Translations under genes and position numbers: made by a program
Assembly: GCF_020921035.1 (NCBI RefSeq)
Contig: NC_063155.1
Location: 21,688,794 to 21,752,793, forward strand
DNA from: Rhodamnia argentea
Taxonomy: Eukaryota; Streptophyta; Magnoliopsida; Myrtales; Myrtaceae
Direction of reading: 5' to 3'
DNA length: 64,000 bases
Part shown: positions 1 through 9,411 of the stretch, piece after piece
How positions within the stretch are numbered: the first letter of the stretch is position 1
Layout of the letters: each line of letters starts with the position of its first letter
Notes under the pieces: generated by a model
Database searches by the model: none
What the model saw: only the letters and a program-made list of their open reading frames with translations
What the model was told of the DNA's origin: nothing

Positions 1-297
1 AGGTGATGATGCTACAATGTTATGTCTTGGCCAGTTAATCCTCTTGCATTTACTTGCCATGGTAGATTTAGTCTGTTTTTGCCAAGGATTTCCTGGGTGT
101 AGACTCTAGCTAGGGGTTACACCTTCATTATGGCAAAAATCTGGATTGGCTAGCTTTGGTGGCTTGGAGGGAACAATTTTTCTGTTTCAGTTGGGTAATC
201 CTTAAAAATGGCCAACTTTTGAGCCACTAACATGTGCCAGTTATTATTATGGTGTTGGCATCTTAAACTTCACCTGTTCATATTTCTTTGTTGACAG

Positions 298-2227
298 GCA
301 AGGCGTTTATTGTTAGATCCAGCAATTCATGAAGAGTTTACCCGTCTAAAGGTCTGTACTTTAACTTTTTCATTGAACTTTTATGGACGTGGTATTACTG
401 AAAGCATCATGTCAATATATGTCTTAGGGAAAAAGACACTAATTGGGAAAACTTGGCGGTGCATGTAATTGGAAATGTGCATATTACCAAAAAAAAAAAA
501 AAATGTCTACCTTGCATAGGTTAGTTCACATTCCATGGCACATTTAATGAGTCTGCAAACTGCCTGAAGACACTTCTTCATTTTTTTCTTGGTACAAGCA
601 TCCTTTGTTTTAGGTGCCATGGGGATGAGACTTAATTCTAGAAATTTTTGAAGTCCTTTGATAAGAAACCTCCAATGATTGGAGAGGAGTCCATCTGTTT
701 CTTTTATGTGGAGATTTTCTGTTCTTTGCTAAAACTTTTCTGATTCTCTTAAAATTTAATAGAAATTTGATTTTCTTGATTTTAGGATTCCTGATAGTAG
801 GATATGCTTTCTCTATAAAGCCAAAAGTGAACTGAATGAAACTATTTTGCATGTGCAAGTTCTTAATGTTTGCTTATATTTTCCTTTTAATATGTGAAAA
901 ATAGAACGTTATTTAGTACATTGTCAGTATCAACACCTCAGTTTTCAAGGTCTTGGACTGGCTGGTTACCCAGCATTAACATTTTCTGCTTTTGTAGCTC
1001 TACTTTTCCTGTATTACCCTATGTTGGCTTCTTGCATATGCTATATAAATATCCATGTTGACCCCACATATGACTTGGATAATTCTGTCCTTGGTGTGGA
1101 TCTTGGAGGAGATACCTATTTCGAATGCTTCTAAGATTTGAATGTTGTTCTGATGCTAGAACTTGGTAGAGGAGAAGGACAAGAGGGTGAAGGAGTTGCA
1201 GGATAATATTGCAGCTGTTAGTTTTACTCCACAGAGCAAAATGGGTAAGATGCTCATGGCTAAATGCAGGACCCTACAAGAGGAAAATGAGGAGATTGGG
1301 AATCAAGCAGCTGAGGGAAAGGTTCTGCTATATGTATCATGATATCCTGCAAATTTCAATTATTGAGTCCTGTATTGACATTCTTGATTTGTATGTTTTT
1401 GCAACAGAGAGGACACACCCATTACTAATTATTGTCTTATGAGTATAATTAGAATAGCGCTCATACATGAAAAGCTATGTGGTATAGGGGTTCTGTTAAA
1501 ATTTATCTTGAGAATAAGATAGTTCGGGCTGATTTAATTGTTTGTCCACTGTTATCTGGCTTGCAGATGCATGAATTAGCAATGAAACTGGCTTTACAAA
1601 AGTCGCAGAATGCAGAGCTGCGGAGTCAATTTGAAGGTTTGAATGTGGCTCATCCATGTCTCTTGGAATTTGTACAGCTCTTTTTGTAACTTTTTTAGCA
1701 TAAGAGAACCTTTACGTGTCAATGCTGCTAGCAAAGGTTACTTTTCCACTAAATGGACATTTCTGTTTGCACGAGCAGTGTCAATTTTGTCCTTGAAAGG
1801 AATTGGAATTTGTATGTGTATCACTAATTAGATAGTCCATACATTTCTTTCTTCTGTTCCGTTGGATCTTCCTTCAAATGTCTTAGATGAGCTACTAGCT
1901 CGCTGAGTTCATATTGTGGTTGTTGCATGCAGGATTATATAAACACATGGAAGGACTCACAAATGACGTTGAAAAGTCAAATGAAATGGTGCGCTGTGTG
2001 TGTGTTTGCATAGTTGTTGTACTAGTCATATGCTTCGTAGGAGGCCAGAGAAGAAATTGACAACTGAGCTCCTGTAAATGTAGGTGCTCATCTTGCAAGA
2101 GAAGCTGGAAGAGAAGGATCAGGAGCTGAGAAGATTAAAGAATGAGCGACGGCAGAAAAAAATGCCTCAAGTGATGAACGATAAAGCTCCTGTTAAGGAG
2201 GAGAATCAAGAATGTGTTGGAGACTGA
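298..2227 (+). CDS. FIP37: FIP37/WTAP-like m6A writer subunit, 3' part (5' exons lie before the window)
   Basis: Five exons join in frame: 298-351, 1160-1321, 1567-1636, 1933-1988 and 2084-2227, all with GT-AG introns, ending in TGA at 2225-2227. They encode the last 161 residues. The first visible exon reads ARRLLLDPAIHEEFTRLK, and later exons carry CRTLQEENEEIG, ALQKSQNAELRSQFEGLYKH and LTNDVEKSNEM. These match my memory of Arabidopsis FIP37, the plant counterpart of animal WTAP. The family is a long coiled-coil nuclear protein that scaffolds the MTA/MTB mRNA adenosine methyltransferase. The visible part is charged and heptad-like, as expected for a coiled coil. The extreme C-terminus (after LEEKDQELRRLK) is short and lysine-rich and does not resemble the acidic Arabidopsis tail. 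The start of the gene is outside the window. Confidence 0.9.
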
Positions 2228-2300
2228 GTGGGGATCGAAGAAGTAAATTTAATAGGACTGTCGTTTATTCTGTTTCTCTCTTTATCCTCGGTCGTTTTGT

Positions 2301-2594
2301 TTGTACATTATTGTCATCATTTTTCTTTGTCTTGTTTGTACATTATTGTCATCATTTTTCTTTTTCTTTTACGTGCTCTTCACTTTCTCATTTGTCTCAT
2401 TACTCTCTGAACAATTTTGGAAGTTTGATAGGCTTTGCGAGACTGCATGTTTAAGGCCACTGGGTTTCATCATTTTTCTTTTTCTTTTTCTTTTACGTGC
2501 TCTTCACTTTCTCATTTGTCTCGTTACTCTATGAACAATTTTGGAAGTTTGATAGGCTTTGCGAGACTGCATGTTTAAGGCCACTGGGTTTCGT
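2301..2594 (+). repeat. Nested tandem duplications in the FIP37 3' flank/3'UTR
   Basis: Two head-to-tail copies of a roughly 118-bp unit occupy 2353-2470 and 2471-2594. They differ by a six-base pyrimidine insertion and a few substitutions. Just upstream, a shorter unit (TTGTACATTATTGTCATCAT...) is repeated at about 2301 and 2336 with a 35-bp period. The block begins 74 bp after the FIP37 stop codon, so it probably lies in the 3'UTR. Confidence 0.85.
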
Positions 2595-2599
2595 AGCAT

Positions 2600-3950
2600 G
2601 TGAGACGGACTATAATGGTTATTTTCAACGTGGAGTGTTTCTTCTTTTTGATTTGTTCCGGTAGACAGGGGATAAATAACGTTAATGAGGTATGGTTTGA
2701 TGGTTGAGATATCAGATCATGCTGGATATGCACAGATTGATGGTTGAGGTGGAGCGAGCTCGCATGCCTCGGATGTGTGCAGGAGACTCTCTCATTGGGC
2801 TTGACATGTCATCCCTTGGTCCGGCCGTGTCGCATGGTCCCACAGTGATGGTCGTCCACGTCGTCCTCTTGGTGATCCAAATGAAGGACCTCCACTTCAA
2901 GACGTGAGGCGAGTATCTCACGTTGCACACTAGTTAACCTTTTTCTTCTCTTTTGGCAGCAGAAACTCTTGGCTTTCACTTGTTGTCCATTTCCATCTTG
3001 CACCTATCATTGCCAGTTCATGTCTTTCTGAGAATTGGATTTTCCCCGTACCCCTAAGCTGAATCCAAGCCGAGACCTTTCGTCCGCTTGAGTTCGACAC
3101 TTTGCCTCTCTATATTTGTTCGGAGATTGATTGGTTCATCTTCATTCTTACTCTTGAGGTCATGTTCGTACTAATATCCAACCTTCCCAAAGATGTTCGA
3201 GTCCTCGACAAGAGAATCATGGTCTCGGCATAGACTATCCTCTTCTTTTTTCCCACATCCGAAGGTTGATATTTTCAGTTTTTGAAAACTCGTGTCGGTA
3301 GGATATCGAAAATTGACAACTCAGGCGGAAGCTTTACTAGATTGAATGCCCCTCCATATAGATAGATCTTATATGCATACTAGAGCATAAGTATCTTCCT
3401 CAGAAAGGAAAGAAATAGCAAAATCTACCGTCAAAGCCTAATACTGTAGATGAAATTGCCTCGAATGAACGTTCTAAAAAAGCTTTATTAAGCTACAAGA
3501 TTGGATAAGTCTTGCGGGATGAATTGTAGATCCAGAATGGCTGTAAAAGAGGACGGGTGCTGGAGTGCTGGAAGGGGGAGGGATTAGTAAATTGCAAGCT
3601 TTCGCCAAGTGAAGCATCGAACGCATCTATGCTCAAGTCTTTCAAGCTTCCACCTATTTTTTCATTATTACAATATCATGGCAAGTCGGCAACTAGCTAG
3701 CGAAAGAGCTTATATATATCGACTGCGTACGAAATTTGAGTCCAATAGAAATACTCTAGATGTCAACTTAATAAGTTTATTGATCGCTTGAGCCTAGTGT
3801 TTCCAAAGGTCAAACAGTAGAGGGAGGGGAGGGCATTTGACTTGCAATGCTAAAAAGGACCCCATAAAGACTTGGCACGAAATCAAAATTACTCCGTACT
3901 CCACAATCAATTGCCGCAAAAAGCAATGTCGATGTCTCTTTTTTGGACAT
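2600..3950. other. Intergenic: FIP37 3' flank and root-cap gene upstream region
   Basis: I see no convincing gene here. Short open frames at 2704-3003 on both strands are mirror readings of one stretch without recognisable domains. The region has ordinary base composition and runs directly into the TATA box of the next gene. Confidence 0.5.
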
Positions 3951-3960
3951 TCCTAGTTAC

Positions 3961-3967
3961 TATAAAA
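3961..3967 (+). promoter_or_regulatory. TATA box of the root-cap-family gene
   Basis: A perfect TATAAAA lies 67 bp upstream of the ATG at 4034. Transcription would be expected to begin about 25-30 bp downstream, giving a leader of roughly 40 bases. The spacing supports 4034 as the intended start codon. Confidence 0.6.
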
Positions 3968-4033
3968 GGAAACCAAACTAAGAGCCACTACTCGCCAAAT
4001 AACCCAACAGAGAACAATCCTAACCGGTTTAGA

Positions 4034-5773
4034 ATGGCTAAACCAACGGCACGGTTAGGCGTGTTCTTGGCCCCTCCTCCTCTTCCTTGTCGCCGCAGAG
4101 GCCGTCCCGGCTAAGCGAGTGAAGTGCGTGGACAGTAAATATCCGGATTGCGTTGCCAACGGCTACTACAGTTGTCCCTCCGGATGTCCTCAAACTTGTA
4201 CCATGAGCTGCCAGACATGCGCCCTGGTTTGTCCGAGGACCCCGCCACCGCCAGCATCACCTCCGCCGCCCAAGAAATCCCCACCACCACCCAAGAAATC
4301 ACCCCCTCCGCCGCCCAAGAAGTCGCCTCTGCCTCCCAAGAAATCCCCCCCACCACCCAAGAAATCACCGCCCCCACCAAAGTCGCCCTATTACTCCCCT
4401 CCGCCGCCACCTCCTCTGGTGCCAGCTGTGCCCCCTCCACCTTTGTCTCCTCTCCTTCCCCCTGCATCATCACCGCCACCGCCACCGCCTCCTTCGGGAG
4501 AAGTTTTGGGACAGAAGAGAGTGAGGTGCAAGAACAAGAAGTACCCTCTTTGCTATGGCGTTGAGTTCACTTGCCCCGCTACTTGCCCCACCCAGTGTGA
4601 AGTGGATTGTGTCACCTGCAGCCCTGTTTGCAGCAAGTCTCTTGCCAAATGAAATCCATCAAACTAGCAAATCTCTGGTATATACACGTGCGTGTGAATA
4701 TATATGAGTGCTTTTTACTTTCTGCTATAACTTGAATTTGAATCTGTTAGTCTATAATCATATGCCAATTTTTGTCATCGCGTCATTTTACCTGTGGCAT
4801 GATTCACCCTGCCAACGGTAGGGAAAAAAAAAGGTTCATGTATATACTCTAGGGCAACGGCATGCCGCTTATGTCTTTGAATAATACTTCTTTTATGTTG
4901 TCATATGCATGGGAAATCATTTTGTTGACAGTTTAGTTTATTCAATTTGTATGAGATCATTAAGGGTTGAACGGTGAACGTGTCCCAACATGATTAGGTT
5001 GCGACCAGCCAGGCGCAGTCTGTCAAGACCCGAGATTCATCGGCGGTGACGGCATAACCTTCTACTTCCATGGCAAAAAGGGCCGTGACTTTTGCCTGGT
5101 TTCCGACTCCAACATCCACATCAACGCTCGCTTCATCGGAAGAAAAAACCCAGGTATGAAGAGAGACTTCACATGGGTCCAATCTCTAGGAATCCTCTTC
5201 GACGTGCACCGTCTCTTCATCGGCGCCAAGAAGACGTTGACTTGGGACGACTCTGTGGACCGCCTATCCATAGCGTTTGATGGAAAGAGCGTCTATCTCC
5301 CCGAAGACGAGGGCGCAAAGTGGCAATCCGAATCATCGCCCGACGTATCCATCACGAGGTTGCGCGGCACCAATGCCGTGGAGATCGAAGCGAAAGGGAA
5401 CTTCAAGATCAAAGCCGTTGTAGTGCCGATTACCGAGAAAGACTCGCTGATACATAACTACGGCATCACGCAAGGGAATTGCTATGCCCATTTAGACCTG
5501 AGCTTCAAGTTCTATTCGCTGAGCGCCGACGTGAGCGGCGTTTTGGGCCAGACTTACGCTAAGAACCACGTGAGCAGGGCCAAGATGGGAGTCGCGATGC
5601 CGGTTTTGGGCGGCCAGAGGGAATTCGGCTCCTCAGGTCTCTTCGCGACTGACTGTGCCACTGCCCGGTTCTTGGGCATGCCGAGCCCGAGCGACTTGAC
5701 CGAGAATCTCGAGTATGGCGACCTCAACTGCACCGGCGGAGGAGGTGGCCGTGGGGTGGTTTGCAAGAGGTAG
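4034..5773 (+). CDS. Root-cap / LEA-related secreted protein with extensin-like linker; signal peptide frameshifted
   Basis: Exon 1 is 4034-4632 and exon 2 is 4998-5773 (TAG at 5771-5773). The N-terminus begins MAKPTARLGVFLA, then the frame breaks in a run of four Cs (4071-4074). One base fewer continues it as a hydrophobic signal-peptide core and then AAEAVPAKRVKC. Next come a cysteine-rich domain (4119-4238), an SPPPPKK-type extensin-like linker (about 4239-4510), a second cysteine-rich domain (4511-4632), and the conserved root-cap domain beginning CDQPGAVCQDPRFIGGDG and containing DFCLVSDSNIHINARFIG and DFTWVQSLGILF. Corrected length is 457 residues. The family is secreted and associated with root caps and cell walls; its biochemical role is not established. 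The next in-frame ATG (4203) would lose the signal peptide, so as written the gene is either broken or carries a sequencing indel. Confidence 0.85.
4633..4997 (+). other. GC-AG intron of the root-cap-family gene
   Basis: The donor reads CA|GCAAGT, the consensus for GC-AG introns, and the acceptor is TTAG|GT. Joining 4632 to 4998 gives VCSCDQPGAVC, the expected family sequence. The nearest GT donor (4637) puts exon 2 in the wrong frame, and exon 1 otherwise ends at a TGA (4650-4652). Exon 2 has an in-frame stop at 4991, so the AG at 4996-4997 is the only usable acceptor. Confidence 0.8.
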
Positions 5774-6273
5774 AGATTCTCGTATCTCCAACTCGGGAAT
5801 AACAATGAAGCCCGAGAGTAAGTTTATGCATTTGATATTGATGTATACAATAAAGGTCAGAGCAGAAGCAATGAACCAGAACAAAAATCAAGCTTCACCG
5901 ACCAATGTAAGTTTATGATTATTCCAATTTCACGCAATAATTGTCGCATCTTTGCGTGCACCAATCAACCGTGGGCACTGTTCTTGTGTCCTGATTGAGA
6001 AACTGGTCTGAACAAAATAGTCTATGCGAAAGCCTTGATGCCCTCTAATTTTAAGTGCAAGGTCCCTTTTTCGCTTATTTATTCCGAAAAGACCCATCAC
6101 CAATCTATTAGACCAAGTTTATGTAATAACTTACATGGAGAGTCCATCGTAACGTCACTTGCTTTGCAACTTCATAAGCATTACCAAGCTTGTTTCTTGG
6201 TCTATTACCAGCCCACATAACAGCTGCTCTTCCAGATGAATCAATTTCCATGAATGAGAATGGATGAACACTT
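5774..6273. other. Intergenic, 3' flank of the root-cap gene
   Basis: I see no gene or clear repeat in this stretch beyond the likely 3'UTR of the upstream gene. Confidence 0.4.
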
Positions 6274-6511
6274 GGGGTGTGTTCATTCGAGGAAAATGAA
6301 CGATTTGAAAAAGAAATTCTTAAAAATAATCGCTTATTTGGCTTATAAAATAAATAAATGCATTTTTTTTATCGCCTATGAAAATAGTTAGGCATAGGTT
6401 GTTATCGATGATGAAAATATTTTCCGTCGACTAATTTTTCTAAACGATATAAATGATTATTTTTCAAAAAATATTTTTCAAATCGCTCATTTTTGCGAAA
6501 CGAACGCATCC
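6274..6511. mobile_element. Small TIR element (MITE), about 238 bp
   Basis: The left end GGGGTGTGTTC followed by AAAATGAACGATTTGAAAAA mirrors the right end, which read from the other strand is GGATGCGTTCG followed by AAAATGAGCGATTTGAAAAA. The interior is AT-rich and noncoding. I could not define a target duplication. Similar AT-rich segments occur near 28230-28345, 54120-54290 and 61020-61240. Confidence 0.6.
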
Positions 6512-6514
6512 TTA

Positions 6515-7160
6515 GGCTCTGTTTGACTCAATGAAAATACTTCCAGGAAAGGTTTTTCCGAATTTTTCAATGTTTGGTTCACAGAAAATAAACTAGTCAA
6601 AGAAAACATTTTTCACTAATGGAAAATACACATTTAAAAGTGGGAAAAATGATTATCTCTTTCACTCTTATAGTCCTTCACCTTCTTTTTCTTTTTAATT
6701 ATTTTTTCTTTTCTTTTATTTCTTCCTCCGGCTGTCGACCATGGCGACTAGCCACAAGGGAGATGGAGTCTCACCCAAGGCTGACGAGGCTACTCCCTCG
6801 CCTATGGCTAGTAACCCGCCATCGTCATGGCAGGCGACAGCGAGAGGAAAAAAGGGGAAAAAAAAGAAAAAGAAGTGAGATTATTAAAACTTCAAATATA
6901 AAAAAATTACCCAAAAAAGTTGAATTTTTTTATGAATAAATATAAAAATTGTCCACGTTGGTGCCGGTCATACCATGTAAAATAGTAGGGTCCATGTCAG
7001 CAATTTTCAATAAAAGACTACACAAAAAATCAAATGAGATTTTTCTTATCAAACAACGTAAAATATTTTCCAGTTCATTTTCAGGTCTCAGTCAAGCACT
7101 AAGTAATATTGTCATTTTTCTGAAAAATGACTTTCCGATTTTGGTGAAACAAATGAAGCC
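6515..7160. mobile_element. Small TIR element adjoining the previous one, about 646 bp
   Basis: The ends GGCTCTGTTTG and, on the other strand, GGCTTCATTTG are imperfect inverted repeats that continue into purine-rich sequence resembling each other. TA dinucleotides flank both ends (6513-6514 and 7161-7162). The interior contains a polypyrimidine tract and, at about 6950-7000, a stretch resembling the core of the repeat family seen at 7270. That suggests a composite element. Confidence 0.45.
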
Positions 7161-7269
7161 TATTACATAAGATGTACAAAACCAGCTATTCATTATAGCT
7201 AATCTATTTGAGACAAACAGATGATTTCCACTCTAGTGGCGAGGATCCATCTGGAGATGCTTGTGAGGA

Positions 7270-7982
7270 GAATTACCAAAAAGTCCTCAAATTATTGCAA
7301 TTGTGTTAATTCAATTCTAAATATTTATTTACCGATTGAATTCTAAACCTTTTGTATTTGTGTACATTCACTACTTCCGCCCGATTTTGATGGAAAATCG
7401 CTAACAATGACATCAGCATCTTGCGTGGTGCGGCTGGCAGTGACAAGGATAATTTTTAATAATATATTTTTTGAATTTTTTAATGATCTTTTTTTCTTCC
7501 CTTCTTCCCTCTTCCTCTAGTTGATCACCGAAATAAAAATAAAAAAATAAATAATTTAAAATATTATTAGAAATTATCCATGTTAACGTTGGTCATACCA
7601 CATAGGACATATGGTGATTTTGTTAGCGATTTTCGGTCAACACTGACTAGATGGATCATGAATTGGCACATATCTTATGAAGATATTTTTTTTTTGGTTT
7701 ATTTTATATTTATTGAGGTATGGTATAGAGTAGTTTGGAAAATTAAATTTTTTGTAATTATATTGGGTTATTGGGGTTTATTTTTATATGATTTTTAAGG
7801 TTAAATTTTTGAAGAATAAATGTTTGTTTATGAGATATAAGTAATATAATAAGTATAAGTTAGGTAGTTTTGGTTTTTTTTATTTGTTTAACTAAAAGGT
7901 TTGAGACTCAATTGGCCGAAAAAAAAAGGTTTAGAATTGTATTAATGCAATTACAATAGATTTAGGAGTTTTTTTGTAATTC
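7270..7982. mobile_element. Dispersed TIR repeat family A, copy 1
   Basis: The left end reads GAATTACCAAAAAGTCCTCA then ATTGCAATTGTG. The right end, from the other strand, reads GAATTACAAAAAAACTCCTA then ATTGTAATTGCA. Inside are two mirrored cores (about 7400-7440 and 7575-7635) around a polypyrimidine tract. Members recur at 8862, 16345, 24487 and 31104, so this is a true multi-copy family. It encodes no protein I can see. Confidence 0.65.
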
Positions 7983-8861
7983 GCCCGATGCTTGTGATCC
8001 ACATGCATAAATAGTAAGACACACGAAATTGAACATGTAATGCAAGCTCAAGAGCCGAAGAAGAGCGTGAGAATCTAACTGTTGGGGTTGATGGAATAAC
8101 ACGATAGAAAGAAAGATCGTGCAACCGAGTGTGCTCACATTTGCCTGTACGGTTCGACTGAGCGAATTTCTTATCCAACGAAACATTTATCATCGGAAGT
8201 AGCTTTTCAGCTTTTGGCTAAAGAGAAACAGTTTCTTTGACAACTCCGGACCGGAGATATCCAGGCAAACGAGGAAGTTAACAATTAGAATTTCAATAAG
8301 ACCGTACAGATACAATTGTCATGGCCATCTATCTACGACTTGGTTGTCTTTTTATTTTATTTTATTTTTTTTCCTGTGCAAACAGACGCAAGGAAATAAA
8401 TGGCATGTCGTTTTCACGTTTCTTGCCCCGCCTCTTCTTGTGGTTCCTGTTTTGTAGTTTCGGGTGGTGGGCACATGCCATCAATTAGGCGATGCAATGA
8501 AAAGGAAGATCGTCCTTGGGTCTTTCTTTTGCTAAATTGGCCACCACCAATGTCACGATGGACAAAATATAGCCGCAGACGGAGCATCTCTCCGGACATA
8601 TTGGCGACAACGTCTTAACGCTGTCCCGTGCACGAGCAAAACATGAGTTCGATAGATGTTGGCAGCACAGGGCTCCTTTCGTCCTTCTCTACTTTGCTCT
8701 CCCACGTTAAAAATGAAAGACTAGTCTTCTTATTGGTAGACTACACGGGTGCTGACGTCATCCCGGCGTACGAACTTAAACCGAACAAATGTGGATGATG
8801 TTCATGTATTTAGACACCGAATCATAAGCTCGAATCTATTGCAATCATGCTCATTCATTCT
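7983..8861. other. Intergenic between repeat copies
   Basis: Short open frames at 7951-8193 (-) and 8400-8618 (+) show no recognisable domain. I see no gene here. Confidence 0.4.
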
Positions 8862-9411
8862 TTAAAACCCATTTTATTATTATTATTAATTGAGTCCTAA
8901 ACCTTTTGCACTTATGCTGTCAATTCACTTTATCCGACCAATTTTAACTAGAAATCGATATGAACTCCGATCGTCCCATGTAGCCGCAATCGAAGTTGAC
9001 GTGAACAGATGTGATAATATTTTGTTTTGTTTTGTTTTTTTTTTCTTTCTCTTTTTCTTCCCTTCTTCCTAGTTCTTAGCCGGCGAGGTCAAGCCTTGCC
9101 AAGAGCGGGCAAGGCCGACCGTTGCTTGCCTGGCGTTGACCTTGCCAATGGCCGGCAAGGTCAATGTCGGCCCTCGTCTTTAGCTGGTTACCGAGGTTTG
9201 GTGACCAGCTAGAGAAAAAATGGAAGAAAAGGGGAAAAAAAAGAAAAAAATAATTTGAAAATTTATTAAAATGTTATTAAAAATTGTCCACATTAGTGTT
9301 GGTCGCGTTATGTGGGACGGCCGGTGTCCATATCAATGATTTCAAGCCAAAATTAAGGAAATATGTTGAATTGGCATAATTACAATAGGTTTGAAACTTT
9401 TTCGATAATTC
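8862..9411. mobile_element. Dispersed TIR repeat family A, copy 2
   Basis: The right end on the opposite strand reads GAATTATCGAAAAAGTTTCA then CCTATTGTAATTATGCC, and the left side carries TGAGTCCTAAACCTTTTGCA. The core GTCCACATTAGTGTTGGTCG (9289-9308) corresponds to the core of the copy at 7270. The interior includes a CT-rich tract and a GC-rich piece with repeated GGCAAGG words. The left terminus is not sharply defined. Confidence 0.55.

Noticed and set aside
4119-4121. GTG as start codon of the root-cap protein
   Set aside because: Plant nuclear genes rarely use GTG, and it would remove the signal peptide; the ATG at 4034 has a TATA box at the right distance.
4111-4564. Alternative frames across the proline-rich linker on both strands
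   Set aside because: Repetitive CCN codons leave all frames open; only the plus frame with paired cysteine domains makes sense.
4637-4638. GT donor for the root-cap intron
   Set aside because: It joins exon 2 in the wrong frame; the GC donor at 4633 gives the conserved sequence.
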